From DASZIT01 sp963709665 (lineage in GTDB: Bacteria; Actinomycetota; Acidimicrobiia; Acidimicrobiales; RAAP-2): 64,000 nucleotides of DNA. The position numbers were made by a program, and so were the translations under genes. Under the pieces are notes generated by a model. That model made no database searches. It was not told the origin of the DNA and saw nothing but the letters and a program-made list of their open reading frames with translations. This document shows positions 43,784-52,046 of the stretch, one piece after another. Each line of letters opens with the position of its first letter. The stretch's first letter is position 1. The stretch covers positions 62,001 to 126,000 of the forward strand of contig CAVPWU010000007.1 of NCBI GenBank assembly GCA_963709665.1, in the 5' to 3' direction.

Positions 43784-45273
43784 CCGCGACCCCGGTAGGT
43801 GGCCCGGGAACCGGCGGCCTCCTTGTTCAGGCGCTTGGTCAGGTGGAGCCCTTCGAGGATGAGCTCGACGGCGCTGGCCACCACCCCCGGGTCCTCGGTG
43901 CCGGCCAGGGCCAGCACCGGGGCCGACAGGGCGGGCAGGGTGGCCAGGGTCTCGGCGTAGGCGGCCGACGGCAGGTCGTCCCCGGCGTGCACCACCAGCT
44001 CCTCGGTGAAGGCCTCCACCACCGCCTTGGGGTCGTCGAGGTGGACGCGGCGGCGGAAGACCAGGAGCACGGCAGCGGCGATCAGCTGTTGGAGCAGCAC
44101 CTCCTCGCGGCCCTCCTCGAGGGTCTCGATCTCCACCTTGCCCTGGGTGGACGCCACCAGGGACTGGAGGTCCGAGATGCGGGGCACCGCCTCGGGCTCC
44201 CCGTTCCGGAGGGCCCGGCGCACGGCGTTGGCCGCCAGGGTCTCGTAGTTGGCGATGGTGAGGCGGACCGAGACGCCCGACCGCTGGTTGAGGTGGGGGC
44301 TCTCCCGGGCCAGCTGGCTCAGCTCGGCGACGATCTCGGCCATGAAGGCGGGCATCACCAGGGTCGGCACCGGCGTGGCCCCCTCCCGCTCCCCCTCGCC
44401 GCGTCCGGGGAGGTCCGCCTCGAGCTCGGCGATCCGGAGCTCGGTGGCGGCGTCGGGCGGGTAGTGGGTCCGGATCTGGGCCCCGAAGCGGTCCTTCAGC
44501 GGGGTGATGATCCGACCCCGGTTGGTGTAGTCCTCGGGGTTGGCCGTGGCCACCAGCACGATGTCGAGGGGCAGGCGGACCCGGTGGCCCCGGATCTGCA
44601 CGTCCCGCTCCTCGAGCACGTTGAGGAGGCCGACCTGGATCCGCTCGGCCAGGTCGGGCAGCTCGTTGACGGCGAAGATCCCCCGGTTCAGGCGGGGCAC
44701 CAGCCCGTAGTGGATGGTCAGCTCGTCGGAGAGGTAGCGCCCCTCCGCCACCCGGATGGGGTCGACCTCACCGATGAGGTCGGCGATGGAGGTGTCGGGA
44801 GTGGCGAGCTTCTCGCCGTACCGGTCGCTCCGGTGCACCCAGGTGACGGGCGTGGCGTCCCCCTCCGCCTCCACCAGGTCCTTGGCGTACCGGGAGATGG
44901 GGTGGAACGGGTCGTCGTGGATCTCGGAGTGGGCCACGATCGGGATCCACTCGTCGAGCAGGCCGACCAGGGACCGGATCAGCCGGGTCTTGGCCTGGCC
45001 GCGCTCCCCCAGGAGGATGACGTCGTGGCCGGCCAGCACGGCGTTCTCCAGCTGCGGGAGGACGGTGCGCTCGAAGCCGAGGACCCCGGTGACCAGGGGT
45101 CGGCCGGCGGCGATCTGGGCGGCGGCGTTCCGGCGCATCTCGGTGGCCACCGGGACCGAGCGCCAGCCCGAGGCGCGGAGCTCCCCGAGGGAGGTGATCG
45201 CCGGCGGCGGCGTGGTGCGGGTGGCCGGATCGGAGGGGGTGTCGGGGGTGTCGGAAGGCTCTGCCGGGCTCAT
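43780..45273 (-). CDS. MoxR/Mg-chelatase-like AAA+ ATPase
   Basis: A 497-residue AAA+ protein. Walker A GERGQAKTRLIRSL, Walker B GIFAVNELPDLAERIQ, sensor 1 VATANPEDYTNRGRI, arginine region RFGAQIRTHY. The C-terminal half is helical and leads into an SRATYRGRG tail. It is translationally coupled to the VWA protein downstream, forming an ATPase/co-chelatase pair. The start is ATG 45273, 188 bp from the divergent sdhC gene; no other gene was seen in that gap. Confidence 0.9.
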   Translation of the reverse strand: MSPAEPSDTPDTPSDPATRTTPPPAITSLGELRASGWRSVPVATEMRRNAAAQIAAGRPLVTGVLGFERTVLPQLENAVLAGHDVILLGERGQAKTRLIRSLVGLLDEWIPIVAHSEIHDDPFHPISRYAKDLVEAEGDATPVTWVHRSDRYGEKLATPDTSIADLIGEVDPIRVAEGRYLSDELTIHYGLVPRLNRGIFAVNELPDLAERIQVGLLNVLEERDVQIRGHRVRLPLDIVLVATANPEDYTNRGRIITPLKDRFGAQIRTHYPPDAATELRIAELEADLPGRGEGEREGATPVPTLVMPAFMAEIVAELSQLARESPHLNQRSGVSVRLTIANYETLAANAVRRALRNGEPEAVPRISDLQSLVASTQGKVEIETLEEGREEVLLQQLIAAAVLLVFRRRVHLDDPKAVVEAFTEELVVHAGDDLPSAAYAETLATLPALSAPVLALAGTEDPGVVASAVELILEGLHLTKRLNKEAAGSRATYRGRG

Positions 45274-45461
45274 GGGTCTGGAGCCTACGCGGGTCGGTGC
45301 CGCCGTGGTTCGGCGGCCTTCCCCCCGCCGTCGGCGGGCCGCCGTTCCACCCCTCCGCCGGGACGTGGAAAGATGAGGCTCCGTCAGCGACCGGACCGGT
45401 TCGGTCGCGCCAGTTCCGGGCCCGCGGGCACTGCGCCCCGGGCCGATCGAGGAGGATCGAC

Positions 45462-46286
45462 TTGACCACGTTGGAGGACGCCCCCGTCACCCCGGTCGTG
45501 CTCGGAGGAGCGCGGGGCGGCCCGTCGGTCCCCACCCTCCGGCAGGACCGCTGGTGGGTCCAGCCGGTGGTCACCGTCACGGTGCTGACCCTGTTCGTCG
45601 GCTACGCCACCTGGGCGGCCTTCGTCAACAAGAACTACTACGTGGGGGCGGCCATGCACCGCAACCTCATCTCCCCGTTCTACTCCCCGTGCCTGACCGA
45701 GAGCTGCGTGCCCGGCAGCCACCCCGGGACGGTGATCACCTGGTGGACCATCTCGCCGGCCCTGTTGATCCTGATCTTCCCCCTCGGGTTCCGCCTCACC
45801 TGCTACTACTACCGCAAGGCCTACTACCGGTCGTTCTGGTGGGCCCCCCCGGCCTGCGCGGTCTCCGACAGCCACGGCTCCTACACCGGCGAGTCGCGCT
45901 TCCCCCTGATCCTGCAGAACATCCACCGCTACTTCTTCTACGCCGGCCTGGTGTTCAACGTCCTGCTGACCATCGACGCCGTCATGGCCTTCCAGCAGCC
46001 CGGGGTGGGGATCGGCTTCAGCGTCGGGACGGCGGTGCTGCTGATCAACGCCGGGCTCCTGTGGATGTACAGCCTCAGCTGCCACTCGTGCCGCCACCTC
46101 TGCGGGGGCGGGGTCAAGCAGTTCTCCAAGTCACCCATCCGCCACCGGATCTGGAAGACCCTCACCCCCCTCAACGCCAAGCACATGTACTTCGCCTGGG
46201 CCAGCCTGGTCTTCGTGGCCTTCACCGACTTCTACGTGCGCATGGTGGCCAGTGGGACCATCCACGACTACGGCTTCCACTTCTAA
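45462..46286 (+). CDS. sdhC: Succinate dehydrogenase membrane anchor subunit (Sdh1 type)
   Basis: A 274-residue membrane protein with about five helices (TVTVLTLFVGYATWAAF, TWWTISPALLILIFPLGF, FFYAGLVFNVLLTI, GTAVLLINAGLLWMY and YFAWASLVFVAFTDFY). His in NIHRYFF and KHMYFAW may bind heme, and a conserved Cys cluster reads LSCHSCRHLCGGG. Length and layout match the anchor of mycobacterial Sdh1. Start is TTG 45462, fixed by GGAGG at 45451-45455 with a 6-bp spacer. sdhA follows after 16 bp. Confidence 0.85.
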   Translation: MTTLEDAPVTPVVLGGARGGPSVPTLRQDRWWVQPVVTVTVLTLFVGYATWAAFVNKNYYVGAAMHRNLISPFYSPCLTESCVPGSHPGTVITWWTISPALLILIFPLGFRLTCYYYRKAYYRSFWWAPPACAVSDSHGSYTGESRFPLILQNIHRYFFYAGLVFNVLLTIDAVMAFQQPGVGIGFSVGTAVLLINAGLLWMYSLSCHSCRHLCGGGVKQFSKSPIRHRIWKTLTPLNAKHMYFAWASLVFVAFTDFYVRMVASGTIHDYGFHF

Positions 46287-46302
46287 GGGGTAGCGACCAT
46301 CC

Positions 46303-48150
46303 ATGCCTGAGTACGAGACCCACGACTTCGACGTCATCGTCATCGGCGCCGGCGGCGCCGGGCTGCGGGCGGCCATCGAGGCCCGCTCCCGGGGCCTGCG
46401 GACCGCCCTGATCTGCAAGTCCCTGCTGGGCAAGGCCCACACGGTGATGGCGGAGGGAGGGGCGGCCGCCTCCCTCGGGAACGTCTACCCCGAGGACAAC
46501 TGGAAGGTGCACTTCCGGGACACCATGCGCGGCGGCAAGATGTTGAACAACTGGCGGATGGCCGAGCTCCACGCCCAGGAGGCCCCCGACCGCGTCCGCG
46601 AGCTCGAGGAGTGGGGCGCGCTGTTCGACCGCACCAAGGACGGGCTCATCCAACAGCGCGACTTCGGGGGTCACCGGTTCGCCCGACTGGCCCATATCGG
46701 TGACCGCACCGGCCTGGAGCTGATCCGTACCCTGCAGCAGAAGGCGGTGGCCGACGGCATCGAGGTGTTCATGGAGGTCAAGGTGCTCCGCCTGCTCCGC
46801 GACGCCGACGGCACCGTGTCCGGGGTGGTCGGCTACTGGCGGCCCACCGGCGAGTTCGTGACCTTCACCGCCAAGGCGGTGGTGCTGGCCACCGGCAGTC
46901 TGGGAAAGAGCTGGCAGTACACCTCCAACTCCTGGGAGTCCACCGGGGACGGCGTGGCCATGTCCCTGTGGGCCGGCGCCGACGTCATCGACATGGAGTG
47001 CATCCAGTTCCACCCCACCGGGATGGTGTGGCCGCTGTCGGTCCGCGGCATCCTGGTCACCGAGGGGGTCCGGGGGGACGGTGGGGTGCTCCGCAACTCC
47101 GAGGGCCGACGGTTCATGTTCGACTACATCCCTCCGATGTTCGCGGCGGAGACGGCCAAGACCGAGGAGGAGGGCGACCGGTGGTACGACGACCACTCGG
47201 CCGGTCAGCGCCCACCGGAGCTGCTCCCCCGGGATGAGGTGGCCCGCTCCATCAACAGCGAGGTGAAGGCCGGCCGGGGCAGCCCCCACGGCGGGGTCTT
47301 CCTCGACATCGCCACCCGCCGCACCGCCGAGGACATCCGCCGGCGGCTGCCGTCGATGTACCACCAGTTCAAGGAGCTGGCCGGGGTCGACATCACCGTC
47401 GAGCCCATGGAGGTCGGGCCCACCTGCCACTACGCCATGGGCGGGGTCCGGGTGGACGCCGATACGGCCGCCACCACCACCGCCGGCCTGTTCGCCGCCG
47501 GCGAGGTGGCCGGCGGCATGCACGGCGCCAACCGCCTGGGCGGCAACTCCCTCTCCGACCTGCTGGTGTTCGGACGCCGGGCCGGCATCGGGGCGGTGGA
47601 GTTCGCCGAGGGACGCTCCGGGTCGGTCGCCATCGACCCGGGTCAGGTGGAGGAGGCGGTGGCCGCCGCCCTCGCCCCCTTCCAGCGCCAGGACGGCGAG
47701 AACCCCTACACCCTCCAGGCCGACCTGCAGGCCACCATGCAGAGCCTGGTGGGGATCATCCGCACCGGCTCCGAGCTCGAGGAGGCCATGGGTGAGCTCG
47801 ACAAGCTCGAGGAGCGGGCCGCCAACGTGGCCGTCTCCGGCGGGCAGGCCTACAACCCGGGGTGGAACCTGGCCACCGACCTCCCCTCGATGCTCACGGT
47901 GTCGCGGTGCGTGACCCAGGGGGCCATCAACCGCAAGGAGAGCCGCGGCGGCCACACCCGGGACGACTACCCCAAGCCCGACGCCGAGATGGGCACCATC
48001 AACTTCGTCCAGCGGATCCCGGCCACCGCCGGGGCGAAGGTGGGGGCCGGCGGGACGCCGTCCATCACCAGCATCACCGTCACCCCCGAGCCGATCCCGC
48101 CGATGCCCGACGAGCTCAGCGCACTCATGGAGCTGGAGGAGGGTCACTGA
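46303..48150 (+). CDS. sdhA: Succinate dehydrogenase/fumarate reductase flavoprotein subunit
   Basis: A 615-residue FAD protein that oxidises succinate to fumarate. FAD site VIVIGAGGAGLRAAIEA, covalent-FAD His region KAHTVMAEGGAAA, substrate site QFHPTGMVWPLSVRGILVTEG, catalytic Arg and His in GPTCHYAMGGVRV and GANRLGGNSL. The C-terminal third is helical. It is between the anchor gene and sdhB, and its stop overlaps the sdhB start (TGATG). The order C-A-B matches mycobacterial Sdh1. Confidence 0.95.
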   Translation: MPEYETHDFDVIVIGAGGAGLRAAIEARSRGLRTALICKSLLGKAHTVMAEGGAAASLGNVYPEDNWKVHFRDTMRGGKMLNNWRMAELHAQEAPDRVRELEEWGALFDRTKDGLIQQRDFGGHRFARLAHIGDRTGLELIRTLQQKAVADGIEVFMEVKVLRLLRDADGTVSGVVGYWRPTGEFVTFTAKAVVLATGSLGKSWQYTSNSWESTGDGVAMSLWAGADVIDMECIQFHPTGMVWPLSVRGILVTEGVRGDGGVLRNSEGRRFMFDYIPPMFAAETAKTEEEGDRWYDDHSAGQRPPELLPRDEVARSINSEVKAGRGSPHGGVFLDIATRRTAEDIRRRLPSMYHQFKELAGVDITVEPMEVGPTCHYAMGGVRVDADTAATTTAGLFAAGEVAGGMHGANRLGGNSLSDLLVFGRRAGIGAVEFAEGRSGSVAIDPGQVEEAVAAALAPFQRQDGENPYTLQADLQATMQSLVGIIRTGSELEEAMGELDKLEERAANVAVSGGQAYNPGWNLATDLPSMLTVSRCVTQGAINRKESRGGHTRDDYPKPDAEMGTINFVQRIPATAGAKVGAGGTPSITSITVTPEPIPPMPDELSALMELEEGH

Positions 48151-49345
48151 TGACCGACGAACCGATCCAGGACGACGAGCTCACCGGAACCGCCGCCGCC
48201 GACGAGGCGGTCGCCGACCATGCCGACGTGGGCTCCGCCACGGTGGAGCCGGACGCCGCGCCCGCCGACCCGGGAGCGGACACCGAGGGCGACCAGGTCA
48301 CCATGGTGCTGTGGCGCGGCGACGCCGACGGTGGCGAGTTCACCAACTACGTGCTGCCGGCGGTGGAGGGCGAGGTGGTCCTCGACGTCATCCACCGGGT
48401 CCAGGCCACCCACGCCCCCGACCTGGCCTGCCGGTGGAACTGCAAGGCCGGCAAGTGCGGCTCGTGCTCGGCGGAGATCAACGGCAGGCCCGCCCTGATG
48501 TGCATGACCCGGATGAGCGAACTCCCCGAGGGCCAGGACGTGGTGGTGGCCCCGCTCAAGACCTTCCCGGTGATCCGGGACCTGGTCACCGACGTCTCCT
48601 ACAACTACGAGGTGGCCAAGCGGATCCCGCCGTTCAACCCCCGGGCCAAGACGGACGACGAGGTGGAGGCGGGCGGCTACCGCATGGCCCAGATCGACGT
48701 CGAGCGGAGCCAGGAGTTCCGCAAGTGCATCGAGTGCTACCTGTGCCAGGACGTGTGCCACGTGATCCGTGACCACGAGGAGAACAAGACGGCCTTCGCC
48801 GGCCCCCGGTTCTTCGCCCGGTCCGCCGAGCTCGAGATGCACCCGCTGGACGTCACCGACCGCCGGGCCATCCTCCAGAAGGAGCACGGCCTGGGGAAGT
48901 GCAACATCACCAAGTGCTGCACCGAGGTGTGCCCCGAGCACATCAAGATCACCGACAACGCCATCATCCCGCTGAAGGAGCGGGTGGTCGACGCCCAGTA
49001 CGACCCGGTGGCGTGGCTGGGACGGAAGATCCGCCGCCGGACCAAGGGCACCGTCGCCGAGGCGGCGGCCACCAGCCCGGCCACCGGGCCCGCCGCCCTG
49101 CAGCCGGCCGTGGCCGCCCACGGGATCCCCGGCCCGGGGGAGTTCGAACCGGTACTCATCTCGGGCCCGGCCGCCGGGCCCGAGGTCGACCCCGACACCA
49201 CCGGTGCGCCGGAGACGCCAGCTGAGGCCACCGACGCCACGAGGCCACCGACGCCACGGAGGCCACCGACGCCACGGAGGCCACCGGCACCACGGAGGCC
49301 ACCGCCGCCGTCACCGACGACCCGGCCGCTCCCACCCCCGAGTGA
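48150..49345 (+). CDS. sdhB: Succinate dehydrogenase iron-sulfur subunit, one frameshift near the C-terminus
   Basis: Electron-transfer subunit with three clusters: 2Fe-2S ligands in CRWNCKAGKCGSC and LMCM, 4Fe-4S in CIECYLCQDVC, 3Fe-4S in CNITKCCTEVCPEH. The N-terminal 45 residues and a C-terminal tail of over 90 residues are acidic additions beyond the usual 250. In the tail an 18-bp repeat (EATDAT) has a 17-bp second copy. As deposited, the frame slips and runs into the next gene; restoring the base gives a stop at 49345 and about 398 residues. The enzyme core is unaffected either way. Confidence 0.9.
49224..49294 (+). repeat. 18-bp tandem repeat in the sdhB tail
   Basis: Four tandem units of gaggccaccgacgccacg start at 49224, 49242, 49259 and 49277. 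The second unit is 17 bp, missing its first g. The fourth carries two substitutions. Confidence 0.8.
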
Positions 49346-49382
49346 TCGACGGCCGGCCCGCCACGACCCGGGACGGCCGTGC

Positions 49383-49805
49383 ATGCCCCGCTTCCTGAGC
49401 CCGGAGTGGGCGTCCGCCCTCGACACCGCCCTCGAGGGGGTCACCGTGCCGGGCCCGGGCCCCGACGCCGGCCTGGCCGCCATCGGCGGCCGCTTCACCG
49501 TGGTCCAGGAGGTGCTGGGGGGACCGGACGGCGACGTCACCGTGGTCCTGCGGGTCGACGACGGCTCGCTGCACGTGACCCTCGAGCCGGGGACCGGGCA
49601 CGAGGAGCCCCGGGGGGACGTCGCCATCTCCCTGGCCTACGAGGACGCCGCCGCCCTGTCCCGAGGGGGGCTGGCGGCCGCCGAGGCACTCACCGCCGGG
49701 CGGATCCGGGTACGGGGCGACCTGTCGGTGCTGGTGGCCAGCCAGCAGATGCTGGCCGCCGCCCAGCCGTCGGTGGCCTCACTGGCCGCCGACACCACCT
49801 ACTGA
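49383..49805 (+). CDS. SCP2 sterol-transfer-like domain protein
   Basis: A 140-residue alpha/beta protein of the SCP2 lipid-binding family, recognisable from ISLAYEDAAALSRGGLAAAEALTAGRIRVRGDLSVLVASQQML. It usually binds lipids or acts as a domain of thiolase-associated proteins. The ATG at 49383 starts homology (MPRFLSPEWASAL). As deposited the open frame continues upstream into sdhB, but that junction arises from the one-base slip in the sdhB repeat and is not a real fusion. Confidence 0.75.
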   Translation: MPRFLSPEWASALDTALEGVTVPGPGPDAGLAAIGGRFTVVQEVLGGPDGDVTVVLRVDDGSLHVTLEPGTGHEEPRGDVAISLAYEDAAALSRGGLAAAEALTAGRIRVRGDLSVLVASQQMLAAAQPSVASLAADTTY

Positions 49806-49857
49806 CCGGCCCCACCCACCGGGCGGTGGCCTCCCCCGGACACTCCGGCGGGTCACC

Positions 49858-49899
49858 GGGTCCGTGGTACCGGGTCCGTGGTACCGGCGTCGTGGCACC
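49858..49899. repeat. 14-bp tandem repeat
   Basis: GGGTCCGTGGTACC occurs twice exactly (49858, 49872), then a third copy with three changes (49886). It lies in the gap before the VOC gene, so it could influence that promoter region; otherwise no function is evident. Confidence 0.7.
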
Positions 49900-49926
49900 G
49901 GGGCCGCCCCCGTGGCACGGTGGGGC

Positions 49927-50322
49927 ATGGACATCCTGAGCAGCCGGACCATCATCCACCCGGCCGACCTCGAGGCCTCGCTGGCGTTCTACGGGCGGGG
50001 CCTGGGGCTGGCCGTGGCCCGGGAGTTCGGCGCCGGGCCCGGACGCGGGGTGGTGTTCTTCGCCGGGGGCGGCCTCATCGAGGTGGTGGGGGCCACCGGT
50101 CACCGGACCGGGGATCTCCCCCTGGCGTTCTGGCTGCAGGTCCGGGACGTCGAGGCCTCGGTGGCCGAGCTGGCGTCGCGGGGCGTGGCCGTCGACCGCC
50201 CGCCCCTGCTGGAGCCGTGGGGGCTGATCGAGGCCTGGGTGACCGACCCGGACGGGATCCGTGTCCACCTGGTGGAGGTGCCGGAACGCCACCCGCTGCG
50301 GCGGGACACCCGTTCGGACTGA
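49927..50322 (+). CDS. VOC-family protein
   Basis: A 131-residue single VOC domain: TIIHPADLEASLAFYGRGLGLAV, GLIEVVGATGH, and WVTDPDGIRVHLVEVPE with the metal-ligand Glu. Small stand-alone glyoxalase-like protein with no predictable substrate. The ATG at 49927 is chosen because homology starts directly after it. It lies between the SCP2 gene and the sulfate activation operon. Confidence 0.82.
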   Translation: MDILSSRTIIHPADLEASLAFYGRGLGLAVAREFGAGPGRGVVFFAGGGLIEVVGATGHRTGDLPLAFWLQVRDVEASVAELASRGVAVDRPPLLEPWGLIEAWVTDPDGIRVHLVEVPERHPLRRDTRSD

Positions 50323-50355
50323 CGTCCGCCGGCGCCGGGGAGCCCGTTTCCCGAA

Positions 50356-50378
50356 TTGTCGTCATTCTCCCTCGACAA
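50356..50378. promoter_or_regulatory. Inverted repeat TTGTCG-N11-CGACAA before the cys operon
   Basis: Perfect 6-bp arms separated by 11 bp in an AT-rich island, ending 16 bp before the cysQ GTG. TTGTCG could also serve as a -35. A short leader or leaderless transcript follows. It is the best candidate operator for the sulfur operon. Confidence 0.5.
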
Positions 50379-50394
50379 GTAGCACAATAGACGG

Positions 50395-51147
50395 GTGCTC
50401 CCCTCGGCAGCCGACCACCGTGCGGCCTCGGCCCTCGCCACCGCCGCCGGGGGCCTCCTCCTCTCCGTCCGGGCCGCCGGCGGCACCGCCGAGGAGCTGC
50501 GGGCGGCCGGGGACGCCGCCTCCCAGGCGTTCCTGGCCGGGGAGCTGGCGCGCCGGTTCCCGGAGGACGCCGTCCTCTCCGAGGAGGCGGCCGACGGACC
50601 GGCCCGGCTGGGCCGGCGCCGGGTGTGGATCATCGACCCCCTGGACGGGACCCGCGAGTTCTCCGAGCCGCCCCGGACCGACTGGGCGGTGCACGTGGCC
50701 CTGGCCATCGACGGCGAGCCGGTGGTCGGCGCCGTCGCCCTGCCGGCCCGGGGCCGGACCCTGGTCACCGGGGCCGCGCTGCCCGGGCGGCCGGAGCGGC
50801 AGGGACCGCCCCGGGTGGTGGTGAGCCGCACCCGTCCGACCGAGCACGCCCGACGGCTCGCCGACGGCCTCGGCGGGGAGCTGGTCCCCGTCGGGTCGGC
50901 GGGGGCCAAGGCCATGGCCGTGGTCCTGGGCGACGCCGAGGTCTACGCCCACTCCGGCGGCCAGTACGAGTGGGACTCGGCGGCCCCGGCGGCGGTGGCG
51001 GCGGCCGCCGGGCTCCACGTCTCCCGGATCGACGGCTCCCCGTTGGGGTACAACCAGGAACGCCCCTGGCTGCCCGACCTCCTGATCTGCGTCCCGGAGC
51101 TGGCGGCCGCCTGCATCGAGCTGTGCCGGAGCGGGGTGGGGCGGTGA
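50395..51147 (+). CDS. cysQ: 3'(2'),5'-bisphosphate nucleotidase CysQ
   Basis: A 250-residue inositol-monophosphatase-fold enzyme that removes the 3' phosphate of PAP/PAPS, keeping sulfate activation running. Metal site VLSEEAADG, WIIDPLDGTREFSEPP and the second metal motif in QYEWDSAAPAAV. GTG start. Its stop overlaps the cysD start (GTGA), placing the recycling enzyme first in the operon. Confidence 0.92.
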   Translation: MLPSAADHRAASALATAAGGLLLSVRAAGGTAEELRAAGDAASQAFLAGELARRFPEDAVLSEEAADGPARLGRRRVWIIDPLDGTREFSEPPRTDWAVHVALAIDGEPVVGAVALPARGRTLVTGAALPGRPERQGPPRVVVSRTRPTEHARRLADGLGGELVPVGSAGAKAMAVVLGDAEVYAHSGGQYEWDSAAPAAVAAAAGLHVSRIDGSPLGYNQERPWLPDLLICVPELAAACIELCRSGVGR

Positions 51148-52046
51148 GGGCGCTCACCCACCTGCAGGCCCTGGAGGCCGAGAGCATCCACGTCTTCCGG
51201 GAGGCGGTGGCCGAGAGCCAACGCCCGGTCATGCTCTACTCCGTCGGCAAGGACAGCGCGGTCATGCTCCACCTGGCCATGAAGGCCTTCCATCCCTCGA
51301 GGCCGCCGTTCCCGCTCCTCCACGTGGACACCACCTGGAAGTTCCGGGCCATGTACGAGTTCCGCGACGCCCACGTCCGGGACCTGGGCCTGGAGCTGCT
51401 GGTCCACCGGAACCCCGAGTGCGTGGAGCTCGGCATCAATCCCTTCACCCACGGCTCGGCGGTCCACACCGACCTCTGGAAGACCGAGGGGCTCAAGCAG
51501 GCCCTGGACCGGCACGGCTTCGACATCGCCTTCGGCGGCGCCCGGCGGGACGAGGAGAAGTCACGGGCCAAGGAGCGGGTCTTCTCCCTGCGTTCGGCCC
51601 AGCACCGGTGGGACCCCAAGCTGCAGCGCCCCGAGCTGTGGCACCTCTACAACACCCGCCGGAGCCCCGGCGAGAGCCTCCGGGTCTTCCCCCTGTCCAA
51701 CTGGACCGAGCTCGACGTGTGGCAGTACATCCACCGGGAGGGGATCCCCATCGTCCCGCTCTACTTCGCGGCGCGGCGCCCGGTGGTCGAGCGGGACGGC
51801 ACCCTGATCATGGTGGACGACGACCGGATGCCCCTCGGGCCGGGCGAGGTGCCCGAGCTCCGGAGCGTGCGCTTCCGCACCCTGGGCTGCTACCCGCTCA
51901 CCGGGGCCGTCGAGAGCACCGCCGACACCCTCCCCGGGATCATCCGGGAGATGCTGCTGGCCACCAGCTCGGAGCGCCAGGGCCGGACCATCGACCACGA
52001 CACCGGGGCGTCGATGGAGCGGAAGAAGGAGGAGGGGTACTTCTGA
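51144..52046 (+). CDS. cysD: Sulfate adenylyltransferase subunit 2
   Basis: A 300-residue ATP-pyrophosphatase-type subunit that makes adenylyl sulfate (APS) with CysN. PP-loop YSVGKDSAVMLHLAMKAF, FGGARRDEEKSRAKERVFS and C-terminal MERKKEEGYF are family signatures. GTG start in a GTGA overlap with cysQ; the stop overlaps the cysNC start (TGATG). Confidence 0.96.
   Translation: MRALTHLQALEAESIHVFREAVAESQRPVMLYSVGKDSAVMLHLAMKAFHPSRPPFPLLHVDTTWKFRAMYEFRDAHVRDLGLELLVHRNPECVELGINPFTHGSAVHTDLWKTEGLKQALDRHGFDIAFGGARRDEEKSRAKERVFSLRSAQHRWDPKLQRPELWHLYNTRRSPGESLRVFPLSNWTELDVWQYIHREGIPIVPLYFAARRPVVERDGTLIMVDDDRMPLGPGEVPELRSVRFRTLGCYPLTGAVESTADTLPGIIREMLLATSSERQGRTIDHDTGASMERKKEEGYF

Noticed and set aside
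49257..49805. SdhB-SCP2 natural fusion protein
   Set aside because: The joining frame reads RPPTPRRPPTP, the out-of-frame version of an EATDAT repeat, and a normal stop follows in the original frame.
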